From positions 6,095,677-6,159,676 of the forward strand of contig CANTUZ010000023.1 in NCBI GenBank assembly GCA_947846985.1: a stretch of 64,000 nt of DNA, written 5' to 3'. This document shows, piece by piece, positions 36,172 to 49,905 of this stretch. The stretch comes from Fratercula arctica (Eukaryota; Chordata; Aves; Charadriiformes; Alcidae). Each line of letters opens with the position of its first letter. Position 1 is the stretch's first letter. Made by a program: the position numbers and the translations under genes. The notes under the pieces are model-generated. The model was given only the letters and a program-made list of their open reading frames with translations, did no database searches and was not told the origin of the DNA.

Positions 36172-37647
36172 AGTTAGCACCTCCGAACTTTACAGATCAG
36201 CCTGTATCGATTTGCAGATGTGATGCCAGATGAGTTTAATTCCTGATTGCGCTAATTACCCCGTGCTGCTGTGTTTAATCCTGCACTGTGGTGAATGCAA
36301 CTGCATAGCTTCAGGGATTATTAGGGCCGTAAAAGCGTTTACTGGCTTTATGAGTTTTTTTCACTAATGCGAAAGATAAGCACTGCATGCTTTCTAGCAA
36401 TCGGGTACTCTACCTGTGTGGAATCATGTATACATCTTCATGCGTTAGTAAGCTGTAGTTTGACAAAAATAGCAACTACTCTTTCTGCTCCACTGAAGCC
36501 CTGATTCCCCGTGAAGTTTGAGAGACTTTTTGCTTTGCTTAAAAAAACTAAAAGCAAAATTAATTGGAAATGACAAGAGGAAAATGATCCAGCTGAATGC
36601 TTTGATAAGCAATCAAGGCTTAATAGATTAGAAAATATAATTAATTACTTAATTATACTCAAAGTGGTTGTTGTTGGTAGATTGTTCATTGAAAAGCCAT
36701 TGTTGTATGGGAGGATACGCCCGTTGCATGAATATCAGTCTCCAGGAAGCCATTGCTGCTAGCGGGGACTCCGGGGGAGCAGATGAGTTGTTGTGGTTGA
36801 TAGGAACCACTGCACCCTTATATTACGCGTCTTCCTTAAGCTTTACAAGCATTTATCGGTTATTTGCCCTCACGGTTCGCTCGAGTGTGCTGCCAGGGAC
36901 CGCAGCGTTCCTAGAGTTACCAGCATTCAGATAGGCACTGAAACTAAGGTCTTGCTTCCTTTCAATTGCTGGTGCACTTCTTGAAACAGAAATGTACGTT
37001 CTGTAAACGCATATACGTGTCTAGTGGACTGACAACACTCCTGCTGGCATAACGGCGTCTGTCCAGTGACCCAGTGGTGCCAGGTTTTGCAATAGCTGGT
37101 GCCTGGGCTTTACCCGCTAGACTCACGGGAATGTGATGCCGACCTCGTTTTGCAGGTCAATAAGGTTTCTCGATTCAGTGGCTGCAGAAGAAACCGGGAA
37201 TGATGGCGTGGATAGACCCCAAAGCTGTCCCACTCTCCTCTCGCCATCCCTATCCCACTGATAGGACGGGAAGTGAGAGGAATAAAAATAATTGGGTTTA
37301 GAAATGGTAGTTTTCCCAGGCCAATGTGATGAATTTGGGAGGGCCCGGTTCGTTATTTCATTGTCTTTGAGCCCAGCAATACCTGTTATTCATTTGAAAA
37401 ATCACTTACTAGTATAAAACTTGTTAAGTGTCGTTGTTGCGGTCCATGAAACAAAGGGGATGAAATGGAGCATGGACTGCTTAGCTGAGTTACGCTGTGT
37501 GTCGCGTGTGCGAGCACAATGCGAGTAGCCGATCCCCTGGGTTCCGTGGTGTGGGCCAGCGCTGCTGCCACCTCCCCACGCGCTCGCACGTGGGTTCCTC
37601 TCACGTAGTCCAGGGTCGCTGCTTTGATGCTGGGCCGTGCCTGATAC

Positions 37648-37948
37648 CATAGAATCTGTGTTGGGTTGGAAGGGACCTCTAAAGGCCATCTAGTCCAACC
37701 AGGACTATGAGCAGGGACATCTTCAACTGGATCAGGTTGCTCAGAGCCTCATCCAGCCTGGCCTTGAATGGCTCCAGGGATGGGGCCTCCACCCCCTCTC
37801 TGGGCAACCTGGGCCAGTGTCTCACCACCCTCAGTGTAAAGAGCTTCTTCCTCATGTCTCATCTAAACCTGCCCTGCTCTAGTTTAAACCATTGCCCCTC
37901 GTCCTATGGCTCCATGCCCTTGCAAACAGCCCCTCCCCAGCTTTCTAC
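37648..37948 (-). mobile_element. CR1 LINE 3' fragment, young subfamily B (about 300 bp)
   Basis: The 3' end is catagaatctgtgttgggtt at 37648. The body shares diagnostic words with the plus-strand copy at 16828-17242 (gctccagggatggggcctcc, gcccttgcaaacagcccctc), so the two belong to one subfamily. It is 5'-truncated at about 37948, where CR1 wording stops at cagctttctacc. It is inactive. Confidence 0.93.
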
Positions 37949-40900
37949 CAGGACGATCGCAAGCAGGCTCTGCCAGTGTCTGCCGGGGCTGGCGAAGCTG
38001 AAACATCAACCAGAGGCGGCTGCGGGGTGTCTGTAGAAAAAACGCAGAGATAAACAATGAGGATATTTGATGATGCTTTTTTCAGATTGACTAAGAATGG
38101 TCACAGTATCTAGCTCTTTTCAGCACTCAGTAAAAAACTGTGCTGTTTTGAAAATTTCAGAACTGAAGAAGCGATGAGAGAACTTAACGCCTCCAAAGAT
38201 ACGCAGCAGGGCTGAGACACGAGGCAGGTCTCTCGAGTCCCAGTCCTGATTTCCAGCTACGGGTGCCATTAGAAACTTTTCTTCAGAGCAGGAAAGCAGA
38301 GGAATTCAAGTAGAAACCTTAAAATGTACTTCTTATTATTTAAGGAATTCCATATTCGAAAAAATCCATATTTTAAATAAACACTCAGATCAGCGTTCCT
38401 TTTTAAACTGTCGGGGTTGTTTTAATTCTAGAAATTATTTTCTTTCCCGAACTGTGCAAGACTGCTGAGGAGCTCTGTAAGTCACTGCTGAGCTGCTTCT
38501 TACCAGTAAAAAGTTCATGGGTTAAATTTTTGGCAGTGATCAGAGAACTGGGGTCTCCGGTTAGCAGCTGTACAACAGAAGCGTGGCTGGCTGAGAGCAA
38601 TGAATATCAACTTTCTAAAAATTAAACCCCTTTTCAAATGTCTCAAGTTGGGCACTCGCAGGCAGCAGTTCCTACAGAGGACATTGGTCTTTATGTCTTT
38701 ACTGGTTTTTAATTTTCTATTTTTTTTTCCAAGTTTATGACGGCACTGGGAGATAAAAAACTAGGGAGCAGATGAACGTAAGAGGGTTCACTTGATAATA
38801 AAAGAGCTGCGCATTTGTTCTTTCAAGTGCCGTGTAGTTAGATGCCGCAGCCCCAGCAGTGATGGACTGGCACAGATGGAGCTGAAGGCCGCTGGGAAAA
38901 GTCCTGTTGCCTCCCCGTGCTGCGGCATTACCGGGAGAAGACCGCGGAGCCCATTGCGCTGCGTTGGTGTAGCAGAGTGGCAGCAGCCTGCAACGGCAAG
39001 AGAAAACTTGTCCCGATGGTCTCCGTTTGACTTCATTAGCTCCTACAGCGCCTGGGAGTGGAATGGATTTATATCTCCCGGGAGGCACCCGCGCAGGGCG
39101 GGAGGCTTGTGCGTTCGGTGGCATTTTGCCTTCCTGGGAACAGAATGAAATTAGCTCGCTAACAGATTGTCCGATACTTCTCGCTGTACTCTACCCTGTG
39201 TTTCTCTTTGGCTGCTGCTGTTTCACTTAGCGATGCTTTCCATAAGTTAAGGTCTCACGCTGGTTTCTTTAATTGTACTTGGGTTCTGTTCCTCGCGTAC
39301 ACATCTCTGTAAGTGCGTTATTTGCTCCTATCGGCGTAAACCTGAATGTGGAAACACTTTCCGCAGGAGCTGGTCTGGAGCGGAGCAGCATTTTCGACAT
39401 TAGTTGCCTTTGTAACATCACCGATCCGACAGTTGTTAAACAGGCATCAAAAGTCTGATGGCTCCGTAGTAGGGATGTAGCACTTTGACTCAACTACCGA
39501 AAGAAATCAGAGATGCAGAACAGTTGAAGATAACGGTTTGCGTCTTTATCTGGCTGTTTATGCACTACAGAATATTCTTAGCGGGGTACAAAGGAAGGTC
39601 TTCACATCACTCTCTTTTTCGAGAGTACAATCGCAAATCAGCTAATCCCAGCGAGAGACTTTGTGTAGGAGAGGGGGTTGAGCACCTGCATGTAGGAAAC
39701 CCTACGGATGAGACCGTCCTCAGCTGGAGACGGGAGCTTATCGGCCGTGTTGATATACCCTGGAGAACAATTCCTCATTGCTAGGAGAATGTCGTGGTTT
39801 CTTATCTTTGATTCCGGATTCTGTGATGTGGTCCTGACATCTGTAAGGCAGTTGTAGTAATCCCTTTTGTGCCTGATACTTAGGACGGCTCATTGTGCTG
39901 CTCCCAGAACAGGCGTCGAGTCTCGGACAGTTCCAGATTTAGGCAGGAATTGCGATCACTTTAATGGGTTTGAGCACAAATTCCAACTCCCAAATGCCTT
40001 TGAATTTTCAAGTCATTTCCTGAGAACTTTCAGCGTGCTGACTTTAATTGAACAGGAGTTCTCAAAAAGTCATTCGGCAATTCCAAATGTAATTTTACTG
40101 CGAGGTTTTCTGTACTGGTCGTATCTGCTTTGAAGAGACTGCGAGTTACCGATGGTAAGGAGCTACGGGTAACGTTACTAATGGTCAGGAGCTTTTCCAT
40201 AGGTTGTAATGAGGGACTAGTTTGTTTTTATTTCCTGAAAAACATATATTTCCCATCTATATATTAAAATTAACTACAGATAGATATAAGGAACAGTTTA
40301 CTTTCCAGGTTTTTGCTACAGAAAAGGAGAAATTACTTGGAAATGTACAGTAAAACTTTGACGGCACCTAATTAGCAGTCTTCTGCCTCGCTCGTTTACA
40401 CGGGGTATTTTTCCAGCCAAAGTTGGGTGTTTTTGTGGAGGGAGGTTTCATTGCCTGGCGCTCTGGTTAAATCTCCGTCAGAGTGAGTAACCAGTTGGTG
40501 CAACCTCTGAAATTCCTTCCCCCCTCCTCACGGCTTGGCAGGAAGGTGAGGACTCTCTTTCCTCTGAGCGCTGTTGCGGCTGTGAGCCATATTGGAGAGA
40601 CAGCAGAAGTCTCAGCCACAAAAAGATGAGAAACTACGGTGCCAGGGGAGTTGCGGTGTCTTGGTCTCGGTGAGTTGAGATGAATTCTTGGGAGATGCGT
40701 TCGTCCTTACCGCAGACAGCTCTTCTGGTGGCGTCAGCAAGAAGAGGGTTTCTCAGAGTAAGCTTCCCGTCGCTGTCAGGAACGGGTTTGCTTCTCCCTC
40801 TGCTCTCCTGGGGCTATTGCTGGACGTGGCATGTTGAAAAGTGCGGTATCCATGAATATCAACTTTTGGAAAGCCTTCAAATTAATTCTGTTCCACCTGC

Positions 40901-42712
40901 GTTGAATTCTGCCTGTCTACATCAGTGTCTCCAACCTAAAAGCTCTTCCCAGGGTTGTTTTAGGGGACTGGGACTGGAGTTACATTGCTCATTTCGTTTT
41001 GTTCTTGAGTTTGGATGAAGCCCTGGCTGAGGATTGGAAGGAGTTTAGGCAAAAGTAGAAACCTTGCTCCCGAGTTCTGGATTCAAGGCATTCCAAAAGA
41101 CAGTCGTGGGGCAGAAGGGTGCTCATCTGGGGATACAGACCATGGGAAGGGGATACAAGAAGGCCATGGGGACATATAGGTTAAAGATGATTAAAGGCAG
41201 CTGGGTATTTTGGGTTCGGTATGTGATTTGATAACATCAAAAGAACACAAATTAATGGGAAGCAGATTTTTGCAGGAGGCAAACAGTTGGTGGAAATGAG
41301 CTAAACTCAGTAGGGTCAAACTTGCTTTTGAAGATAATGGCTGAATTATGTGCAACTGTGCTCCAACCCCTCCTTAAACATCGGTTTGCTGTTAGACTCA
41401 GTGATGCACAGCACACTCAAAAATAGTTTAAGGTACAAAATTGCAAATTCTGTATTCAGTTGCACGATGCTGTTTACAAATACGGTATGGTGATAATAGT
41501 GCTAGTACACACCGATCCTTTTATTCCTTAAGCAGCCTCCTATTTTAACACACAATTTATAAGGAAATGTATATAGCATTCTGACATAAAGTACTGGTTT
41601 TCGGGATGATCAACCTTTCAACAGGTTTTTGCATTCAATAAACAACGTTAAAAATCAGCTCTGTGAAACCGATACCACGTTACCATGGCAAAGAACAAAG
41701 AAATACCGTGAGGCTGGTTGTAGTTAGTAAAAAGAGATTGTAGAGCTGTGGGGAACGTGCTGGACCTCTTTTTTTTTACTGCTTACACCATTTTTTTTAC
41801 CATCAATACTGGATTTTTAGAGACAGATTTTCAGTGCTCTTTGCGATTTTCCCCGCACCATCAAAATATGCATCATGATCCTCTTGTTAGTTATACCGGT
41901 ATAATTCAGGAGTAAATCTGCTGGCATCAACAGAACTGTCTCAACTACACTAAAAGGGGTATAAGCCCCCCATCCTTACTTCTGCTTGGGTGCGGAGAGA
42001 GCAGTCTGCATACATTTTATGTAGTTATACGGAGACAGGCTCGGTTATTTGTTTCTAGTTTCGTAGATTCAGTACAGGTAAAGGATTTAAGGCTGTTGTT
42101 GCCGCTTCTGATGCGATTACCGATGAGTTATGATGAGATCCCAGCTAAACTGAACAACCTCGTTGAGAATTAAAAAAAACCAGACGTGTTTGTGCCGAAG
42201 CTCTAAAACAGGCGTTTCTGATGCTCGGGTAAATGGCTATACATCCCCAAGCTGTTAACCTGGATTTGATGGAATCATTAAAGATGCTTCCTGTTCAGAG
42301 AAATTCCTGTTAAGGAAACACCTCTGGGGGAGCGTCGAAGAGCTGCAGTTAATTTCGTGCTGATGTTTGAGCCGGGGTTTGGCGCGCGGTTGCGATCGTT
42401 GGGTCCGTATCTACAAAAGCGAGCCCTGCTCCGAGGGCATTGTCGCTGGGTGGCTGTCGGTGTGGCCCCTCCGGGGGAGAAACCTGCCCCCCGTGAAGTT
42501 TAATCTCTCGTTTGGTGTCCTCAGAAGCGCTGGAGACATCTTGCTAATCTAGAAGGGGTCCGGCTTCTCCTTCTGCAGTGGGCTCTGTGCTACAGAGTGG
42601 AAGAACAGCAGGGCAGAACCTCATTTCTACTAAGTTTTAAGTAGTTTAAAGAAGTTTTAAAACATTCATCTGAACTGCCTTCCCTCTTTAGGCGTACGTA
42701 ACATTGGACCCG

Positions 42713-42850
42713 GACTTCCAAAGGCATTCAGGTAGCTTAAAGATCTTAGGAAAGTGATTTCTGGGATTTACAGAAGTGTTTCGGAAGGCTAGGACCCAAC
42801 TTCCTTAATTGTCAAAAATTCCCATCTCTGAACACAGTTTTGAAAGTCAC
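42713..42850. repeat. Degenerate palindromic element (relic)
   Basis: The left part acttccaaaggcattcaggt, then agcttaaagatcttaggaaa, and the right end acagttttgaaagtcact resemble the two halves of the element described at 25677 (gattttcaaaggtattcagg, cacctaaagat, ending ttttgaaaatc). It is strongly decayed. Identity to the family rests on pattern and memory, not on alignment. Confidence 0.4.
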
Positions 42851-43224
42851 TAGATGAATCAGTTTCCGTCTTTAGACAGCTAAATATCTTGTTTCTCCAT
42901 GTTTTATGATTAAAAAGTTCAGTAAAAGAAAAAAACCAACCAATCTCTGGAAACAGAGCCTGAAATAATAGGGAACCCCAGTGTTGTTTCCAGACGGTGC
43001 TTTTGCCGATATTATCTATCAGCAGCAAAGTCTGTAAAGCACTTTTCAAATGTTTTCCCCCTGAAACAATAAGTTTGGAAAAGTTGGAATTGGTAGGATT
43101 TTATACAAGGGACCCAAACCTGCAAACGCGTAAGACATTCTCGCTCTCTCTGATCTCGCTGAAACCAACATATCTGGAAAGTTCTGCGATACAAAACTCA
43201 GTTGTAGAGGGATAAGGTAGTTTT

Positions 43225-43260
43225 AAAACAAACAAACAAACCAACAGATAAATCAACAAA
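43225..43260. repeat. (AAAC)n-like tract
   Basis: Several aaac units in series decay into acca and aaatcaac words. It is a simple repeat. Confidence 0.75.
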
Positions 43261-44718
43261 GAAGAAAACTTCCTGAAGTTTATTACTGCTTTATCCCCGG
43301 GCTGCTAAATTAAGAAGGGGAAAAAGGTAATAATTTCAAAATAGGGGAAAGCTTTCCAAGCCTTCTGTGTGGTTGGAAAATAGGGAAGTGGGACACGGGA
43401 AATAAAAAGACATTCACCTTCACCCAAAAAAATGTGAAGCCAGTACTACTTTTAGGGACAAATTTAATGGATTTTCCTTAAAGGGGACAAATAACTAGTT
43501 TGAGATAAAACGATGCTGAGTTTTTTGAAGAACAGGGACTTCTCTCACCCTCTTTCAACAGCTCTGAGAAGTGACGTTACCAGTAGCCATCGCTTTGTGG
43601 TGACAATGAGTGAAGAGGATTCCTGTTAATGCAATCCAGAGTGCAAAAAGCCCTTGTTTCCCGTGTTCAGGAGACAAATGCCCTTCATTACACTACGCCA
43701 AGAAGTTGCTGCTCTTACGTGGATTGGGTTATGTTTTTCAGTGCAAAAGACTGTACTGTCAAAGCTTGTTGTGTGTTAATTAGTAAACACACGCTTAATT
43801 TTACGTGCGGAAATAGGTCCGTGTGCGCTTCAAGAAGTGATATCTCAATTTACTTTAGTTATGCTGCTTCCCTTGATTTAAGGATAAACAAATTACCTAA
43901 CTCCAAGCGGGATGAAATATGTCGAAACGAATTGCTGTATCCAGTCCAGGCTGGAAATCGGTAATGATGCTGGATGGAAACGGCGAGCCAGAATCCTCAA
44001 CTCCCCGCAGCGACGGCAAAACTTCGCGTAGATCAAACCAAAGTTTTGTTCTGCGTTGGGGGCTGGGGGAATCAGTGGCAGAGATTTTAGAACAAATCAA
44101 TACCGTGAATGGCAACAAATTCCTGGGACTGCGATGGTGCTCACCCCAGGCGTCTACGGACTGTTGTAATATGAAGTTGCTAAGCTAACAACTCTATTGT
44201 GTCTATTGCTTGTATCAGTCACTGAATAATTAAAGTAGCAAATATAAGATTTTAATTTATTTTTTTTTTTAATAAGGCTCTTAAAAACTGCCTAGAAGTC
44301 AGAGTTGCCACTCAAGGAGATGTGGGAATCACTGTGCGTAGTTCCCTGAAAACAGCTCAGCGGTGATCGGAAGGGCAAATATCTAAAGAAGTTGAGAACA
44401 CACCAGAAAACATCCCTGTTCCATCCCACTCGCGGCATGAGGGTGTTCCCTGACCTTCTGGGCACCTCACCTCAGAGCAGATTTAGCAGAACTAGAGAAC
44501 AGGGAGAGAAAAACAATAGGAAGATCAGGGGCATGAAAAGGCTGATGGAGGTGGAGATGGTAAATGAGCGACATCCCACACCTCGGAAGAGAGATGGGAT
44601 GAAGTCCATAACATTATAAAACGCTATTGCAACAGTAGCCAAGGGAGGATTACGCACTGTTCCTCGCGGTATAGGAAAGGGCAACACAATTTTATCCAGA
44701 TCGATTCTTTTAATTGAT

Positions 44719-44760
44719 CTGTAAAATATAAAACAAGTCCTGTAAAATATAAAACAAGCG
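44719..44760. repeat. 21-bp tandem duplication, 2 copies
   Basis: ctgtaaaatataaaacaag plus two bases occurs at 44719-44739 and again at 44740-44760, with differences only in the last two bases (tc against cg). It looks like a recent local duplication by slippage. Confidence 0.95.
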
Positions 44761-46225
44761 GAGCAGAAATGTCTGAAACCAAATTTCAGCTGGTTACAGT
44801 TCTCTAAAAGAAGGGCCTTACTGTCATAGTGTCTCAGTTCATTGGTCTCTCAAAATCACAAGAATCTTACCGTACCTTTTTAGCGTGTCGCCTCTTTGGG
44901 GACAGAAGTGTGTTTTCTATAGGGTTTAAGGAAATGGAGTCGTAATATTACTATGGACTCTACAGACTTCAGGTGATTTATTTAGTCAAAATAATCCAGC
45001 GCAGGCTGAAATAGCAACGGAGTTAGTTTGCCAGACAACAGAATAATGATTGCACAACTGAACTAATTATATTAGCATATCTGCGCGCTCGGGCTTGGGT
45101 AAACACGGACACAAAGGGAGAGTCAGGGACAGGAGAGATTTGCAGTAGCTCGTTTTCACAGTGGGACAAGATTTTCCCTGCATGCGTTTTGTGGCTGTTG
45201 TGTTTATACAAAATGTATTTACGATTAATACTCGCTCCTGAGAGCGTGTGCACGGGCGGGAGGAAGAGGACCTTCTCTTGTTGTCCCATCGTTAAGGTTG
45301 TTTATCAAATGAATGTTCCCGTTCAGGAAAGCATGAAGGTTGCAGCGTTGCAGAATGAGGACCTTGCCTCACACCTGGCGTGGGTAAAGTACAACCTGTC
45401 AGAACAGGAAAGATACTGCGGCTTGATAATTGCGTTTTACCACTACTTGAAAGGTCTGATTTCCGTAAAAAGAAAAGGAAAAAGTAATTTGTTCTTCTTT
45501 CTTGCCTGAGAGGGCGTCCTGCAGCCAGGCACATCCATTGCAAAGGTCCTATTAGCCTTCAAGAGGACCAGAATGAATTGTTTGGTATTACCCCGGCTCC
45601 TCAAGGTGTCAAGCTGGGATCAGAGCTCCAACGTGGCAGCTTCTGGGCTGGGCACCAGATCTGGCATCTTTTCGGAGCTGGATCTAAGCGGTGTTTCCTA
45701 CCTAAGCAGCCACGACTCCAACAGGCTAGGCAATTCCATGGATATACATGAGTAAGCGGTGGTTAATTGTTACCTGTCCCTTCCCTCCCTTGGTGTACAG
45801 CCAAAAAAGAACCAAACGTGCTTTGCCATGTATTTGTCTTCCTGCGGTTTCTCCCTAATACACTCATACATGAGAAGGCTTGTGTGGTATTTAGTAATAG
45901 GGTCTGAGACTGCTCGGAAGACCAGGCAAATGTTTTCTGTGCACGGGTCCTTGGGTTCTTTTCTGTCCTAAATTTGTGTCAGCTTCTAATCTTTGTTATT
46001 CTGTCGTGTTGTAAACCTTTCTCCCAAAAATTCGTAAAGTTCTAGCAATAGTGTGTATCACAAAGGGAGCATAAATTATTAATATTTCATTCTGTTTTTA
46101 AAAAGTTGGCTTAGGCTGCAGTACAATTTGGGTACTTGTTTTGGTTGTTTTTTTTCCAGACTATCTTAGGTGACGCGTGTAGGAAAAAAAAACTTTGAAT
46201 GTTAATATCCATACATATAATAATA

Positions 46226-46249
46226 ATATGTGTATATATATACACGTAT
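46226..46249. repeat. AT-rich palindrome
   Basis: A 16-base perfect palindrome (gtgtatatatatacac) lies at 46230-46245. Three more complementary pairs lie outside one mismatch, giving 24 bases in all. It can extrude as a cruciform but is a common by-product of alternating TA sequence. Confidence 0.85.
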
Positions 46250-48465
46250 AATATATGGGTGGAGTGTGCTATTGCACAATTCTGTAGAACTGACCTGGAA
46301 ACCAAGGGTTTTGGAATGAAATGTCCGTTAGCTTGATATTGAAGGAAAAGGATGACGACAGTAAGCTCTTAAAGAACACGGAAGGATTGAAGGGCCTGAA
46401 TATCGGTCTTTCAGCAGAGCCTGAGCGCAAGGACTGTCATCGCGGCGTTAGTGCACAAATTCGCACCGCATCGGGAATGCTGAGAGAACTGTGCTTTATG
46501 TCAGGAGTGGCAGCAGAGCCCTCGGTGAAAGGACATTTTGTGCGGAGAGATGTACTTTATGGTTTTTCTGTTGTATTGTGATACCTAGGCCCCACTTGCA
46601 AAGCAGGGGGGAGGGGGGAGATATTTAAGATAGTCCTCTGGTTTGTCAGACAAAAACCATATGGCCAAGGCTACAATTGAGCCATGGTTGATCACACTCC
46701 CCTCTAATCCGCAGCTGTTTTCTTTCTGATAGATAAATATGTGTTTAAATAATGCATCCTGCCTAACTCGGTCAATTTTTTTCTAATGTTCCCTTTGACA
46801 ACCGAATGTTTCCATTGCGCCCAATAAACATCTTGGAGACTGACCCGTTCCCGCTTTAAAGGCACATTAAGGCTGCATTTCCTTCGTTTCACCTTCCAAA
46901 GGAAACAGCGCAGCTGTTCATTATTTGCAGCACTTACTACAAGAGACTCATTTTCAGGAGATAATTTTTTTTCCCTTAGAACTTCATAAAAATGTTTTAG
47001 TTCCCGACCACAAAGACACCGTGAATGACTATTGCAGAGGAGTGCTGCGAGCTTTGATGTCAGAGCTGTTCTGCTGTAAAAGGGCACCGGAGTCTGTCAA
47101 TGGCACATTCTTTTCTTCCATGGTAATGGGAAGCGACTGCGTTGCATTGTGCTGTATTGTAGTTGGGTTTTGAAGCTGAACTTACTACATACCTGTAGCA
47201 CAAAAAGGAAAAGGGTAACCATGTCAACCATTGTCCGGCTGGCAACCAGTACATGGCACTGCTGTCGTTCCCCGTCCCTCGTCATACCTTGGTAGCTTGT
47301 TTATAACGAGGAGCTGAGGGCTCTGAGGCTCTTCCTCGGAGCAGCGAGTATTGTGTCGAGGCAGTGAATAGCTGGTTATAATTGCTGTCCGTGTTGGTCT
47401 TTGCTTTTGTGTTTTGGTGCGAGTCCAGGTACTTTATTCCAGGGGAAAGAATAGGGAGGGGAGCAACATACTTATTGGGGAACTAATGGATACTTAAGTG
47501 ACCATCCCCTGGTTTTGTTTATATGAGTGGGAGAGCAAACAGGCCAAAGAAAAAAGCTGTATTTATTATTTAAACAGAGGTGGCACCCAGAGTACTCAAT
47601 TTGTCCCAAGGACCCTGTTGTTTGTGTCCCTTCTGTTAAGTATTGTGTTTATTCGGGGATGATAGCGGATGCTGCAAGCCTCCCCGTGCCCCCAGCCCCG
47701 CTCTCCTGGGCACTGCGTGGGGCCGCAGGGAAGGAGCGATCACCGGAACACTTACAGCGCCTTGTAGGAAAGTCCTATTGATTTGATAAAGGATAAAACC
47801 ACTTGAATTTGATGGAGAGGAAATAAAAGGCTATCTGTTGGGCTGCAGAAACGGTATAATAGTTTCACTTTCCTGAATTGGAAGGCCATCTCTAATTGAT
47901 TTAATGGCCCTTGATCTGCAACGCTGGGGCCAGGTTTTAAGATTCTGAGACTTCTAAAGCCGCTTCTAGTGTGCCACTCTACCCTCCCAACGTCTTTTGT
48001 CCATCTGGTCCTTATGATTGACTGTACTTGGGCCATATCACACAGTAGAGCCATGTATCAAAGTCCTAAATGAGCCATTTAGGACTTAGCCAAAAAGTCC
48101 AGTAGAAAATTGATGTGTTAAGGAAATACGCTAATATTAAGTATATGAAAAAATTATTCAGGAACATGGTAACGTCTCTATCAGACGTGCTGGATGAGCA
48201 GCAAGGCGGGTTCTCCTGCTGCCGGGTCCTGAGAACCGGCACAGGCAGCCGAGAGAGCAGCCGGAGCTGCCGGGGCTGGATGGGTCGTACCAGGCACACC
48301 GTCAGGAGCCCGCCCTTCTGGGCCATGGCCACGGGGCAGCAGGGCAGAAAAAGGCTGGAAGGAATATGCTCACAGAAGGGAGGCACCGGGCAAGCAGTGA
48401 CAGAAAACAGTGAGAAACTGTGACCAGAAACTCCATCTAAATATTTAATTAATGTAGGAAGCCAT

Positions 48466-48797
<332 letters not shown>

Positions 48798-49047
48798 TCA
48801 GCAAGCCACAGGGGGGCATTAAGGAGCGGTAAATTATTATGGTTGCTTCTAGGTGTATCTGACAGGAGTTGTTAAATTGGGAGACAAGTCTCAGGTGGGG
48901 TTATCTTAGAGACCGAAGATCCAGAGCCAGTTATCTGATGTTGGGCTAACAGCTTCAGCTCCTCTTGTCTCTGTTTCCTTGTCTGCTTGCTAGGAATAGT
49001 TATATCAGTCTTTGTTAAACCCTTTGGTGTAGATATTTAACTCTCCG

Positions 49048-49192
49048 GATTGCCTTGGGGGAGTTCTTTGACCTCTGTTTATTTATCTATTAAGCGAGGG
49101 TAATGATACCGCTCATCTCAAAGCAGCAACGCGAGACTTATCTGAATAATGATTGCAGAGCCCTCGGATGAAAGGTGCAGCACAAGGGCAAA
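49048..49192 (+). repeat. MIR/CORE-SINE-type relic with L2-like 3' end
   Basis: The order tgccttgggggagttctttg, acctctgtttatttatctat, gagggtaatgataccgctca, then ctgaataatgattgcagagc and cctcggatgaaaggtgcagc parallels, from memory, the MIR core, the 'cagttacccatctgtaaaatggggataatgatacc' post-core and a 'tgtaaagcgctttgagatcctcggatgaaaggcgct' 3' tail. All blocks are in the correct order and spacing. It is old and frame-free. Confidence 0.7.
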
Positions 49193-49905
49193 CAACTGAT
49201 GTTTGTTCTTGTTACTACCATGATTTGACTTACGAAATCATGGGTTTCAGTGGCAGGCTGAAAACACGCTCTGTATAAAATTTTGCAAAGCCCCGATGGG
49301 TGAACACTGATGGGTCTTGCTGCGAATTGTGGCTTATTAGCATTAGTATCCATGTTTTACTTTGTGGAAGATACATATGGAGTAGATCTCGTATCATGCA
49401 AGTCTGAATTATTTCTCCTTGCCAAATGTAAACCGTTCTACCAGTGTGACGAGGATGGGTGATCATTTGGCTCCTGAAATACCCAGTAATCTCATGAACC
49501 CACTCTGTTAGTGTCTGAAAAACACTATTATGTATATTGTTAAAGGATGTGGAGAAATGGCCAGTGCTTTCTGCTCTTTTTTTACAGGGCTCAGATCATT
49601 GAGATAAATTGCCTTTCCTGTGTTCCGCATTCATCTTCATAAACCTATTGCTGTCCCTCATTTGCTCCATCCTTATTTCGGGGCAGAGGGAAAATAAAGA
49701 GTGTATCTGTAAGCAGCGTGCTCTGTGTTTCAGGAAGCCTGTCCGGTCCCCCTGGTGAGAATGAAAACATTCTCGGAGAGATTTTGCTTTGCTTTGCTTT
49801 CCAGAGACCCCGTGGGTGGTACACGTTTGATCTGACCCCTTCTGCTTATTGGAGGTTTTCACGCTGCTCGCTGCTGGCAGTGAAAACCCTCGGTGTAGAG
49901 CGTGT

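Larger units (their letters stand above)
32410..37645. other. Unique sequence with scattered simple repeats, no gene recognised
   Basis: Apart from the simple repeats listed separately and a possible relic of the palindromic family at about 32870-33115 (cacctaggcactcggaattt near 33060), I recognise nothing. The block at 36174-36400 is non-repetitive, AT-rich and contains TAAT-type cores (for example gcgctaattacc), so it is a candidate regulatory element by appearance only. Confidence 0.45.
37950..48460. other. Unique sequence, no gene recognised
   Basis: This long stretch has no recognisable protein or RNA gene and no bird-type CR1. It contains an ancient palindromic relic (42713-42850), an AAAC tract (43225-43260), a 21-bp tandem duplication (44719-44760) and an AT palindrome (46230-46245). 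Open frames up to about 130 codons are on both strands and featureless. A GC-rich patch at 48180-48350 lies next to the retrocopy and has no homology that I recognise. Confidence 0.5.

Noticed and set aside
46226..46249. Functional cruciform or origin
   Set aside because: The palindrome arises simply from alternating TA/GT sequence. Nothing else points to an origin.
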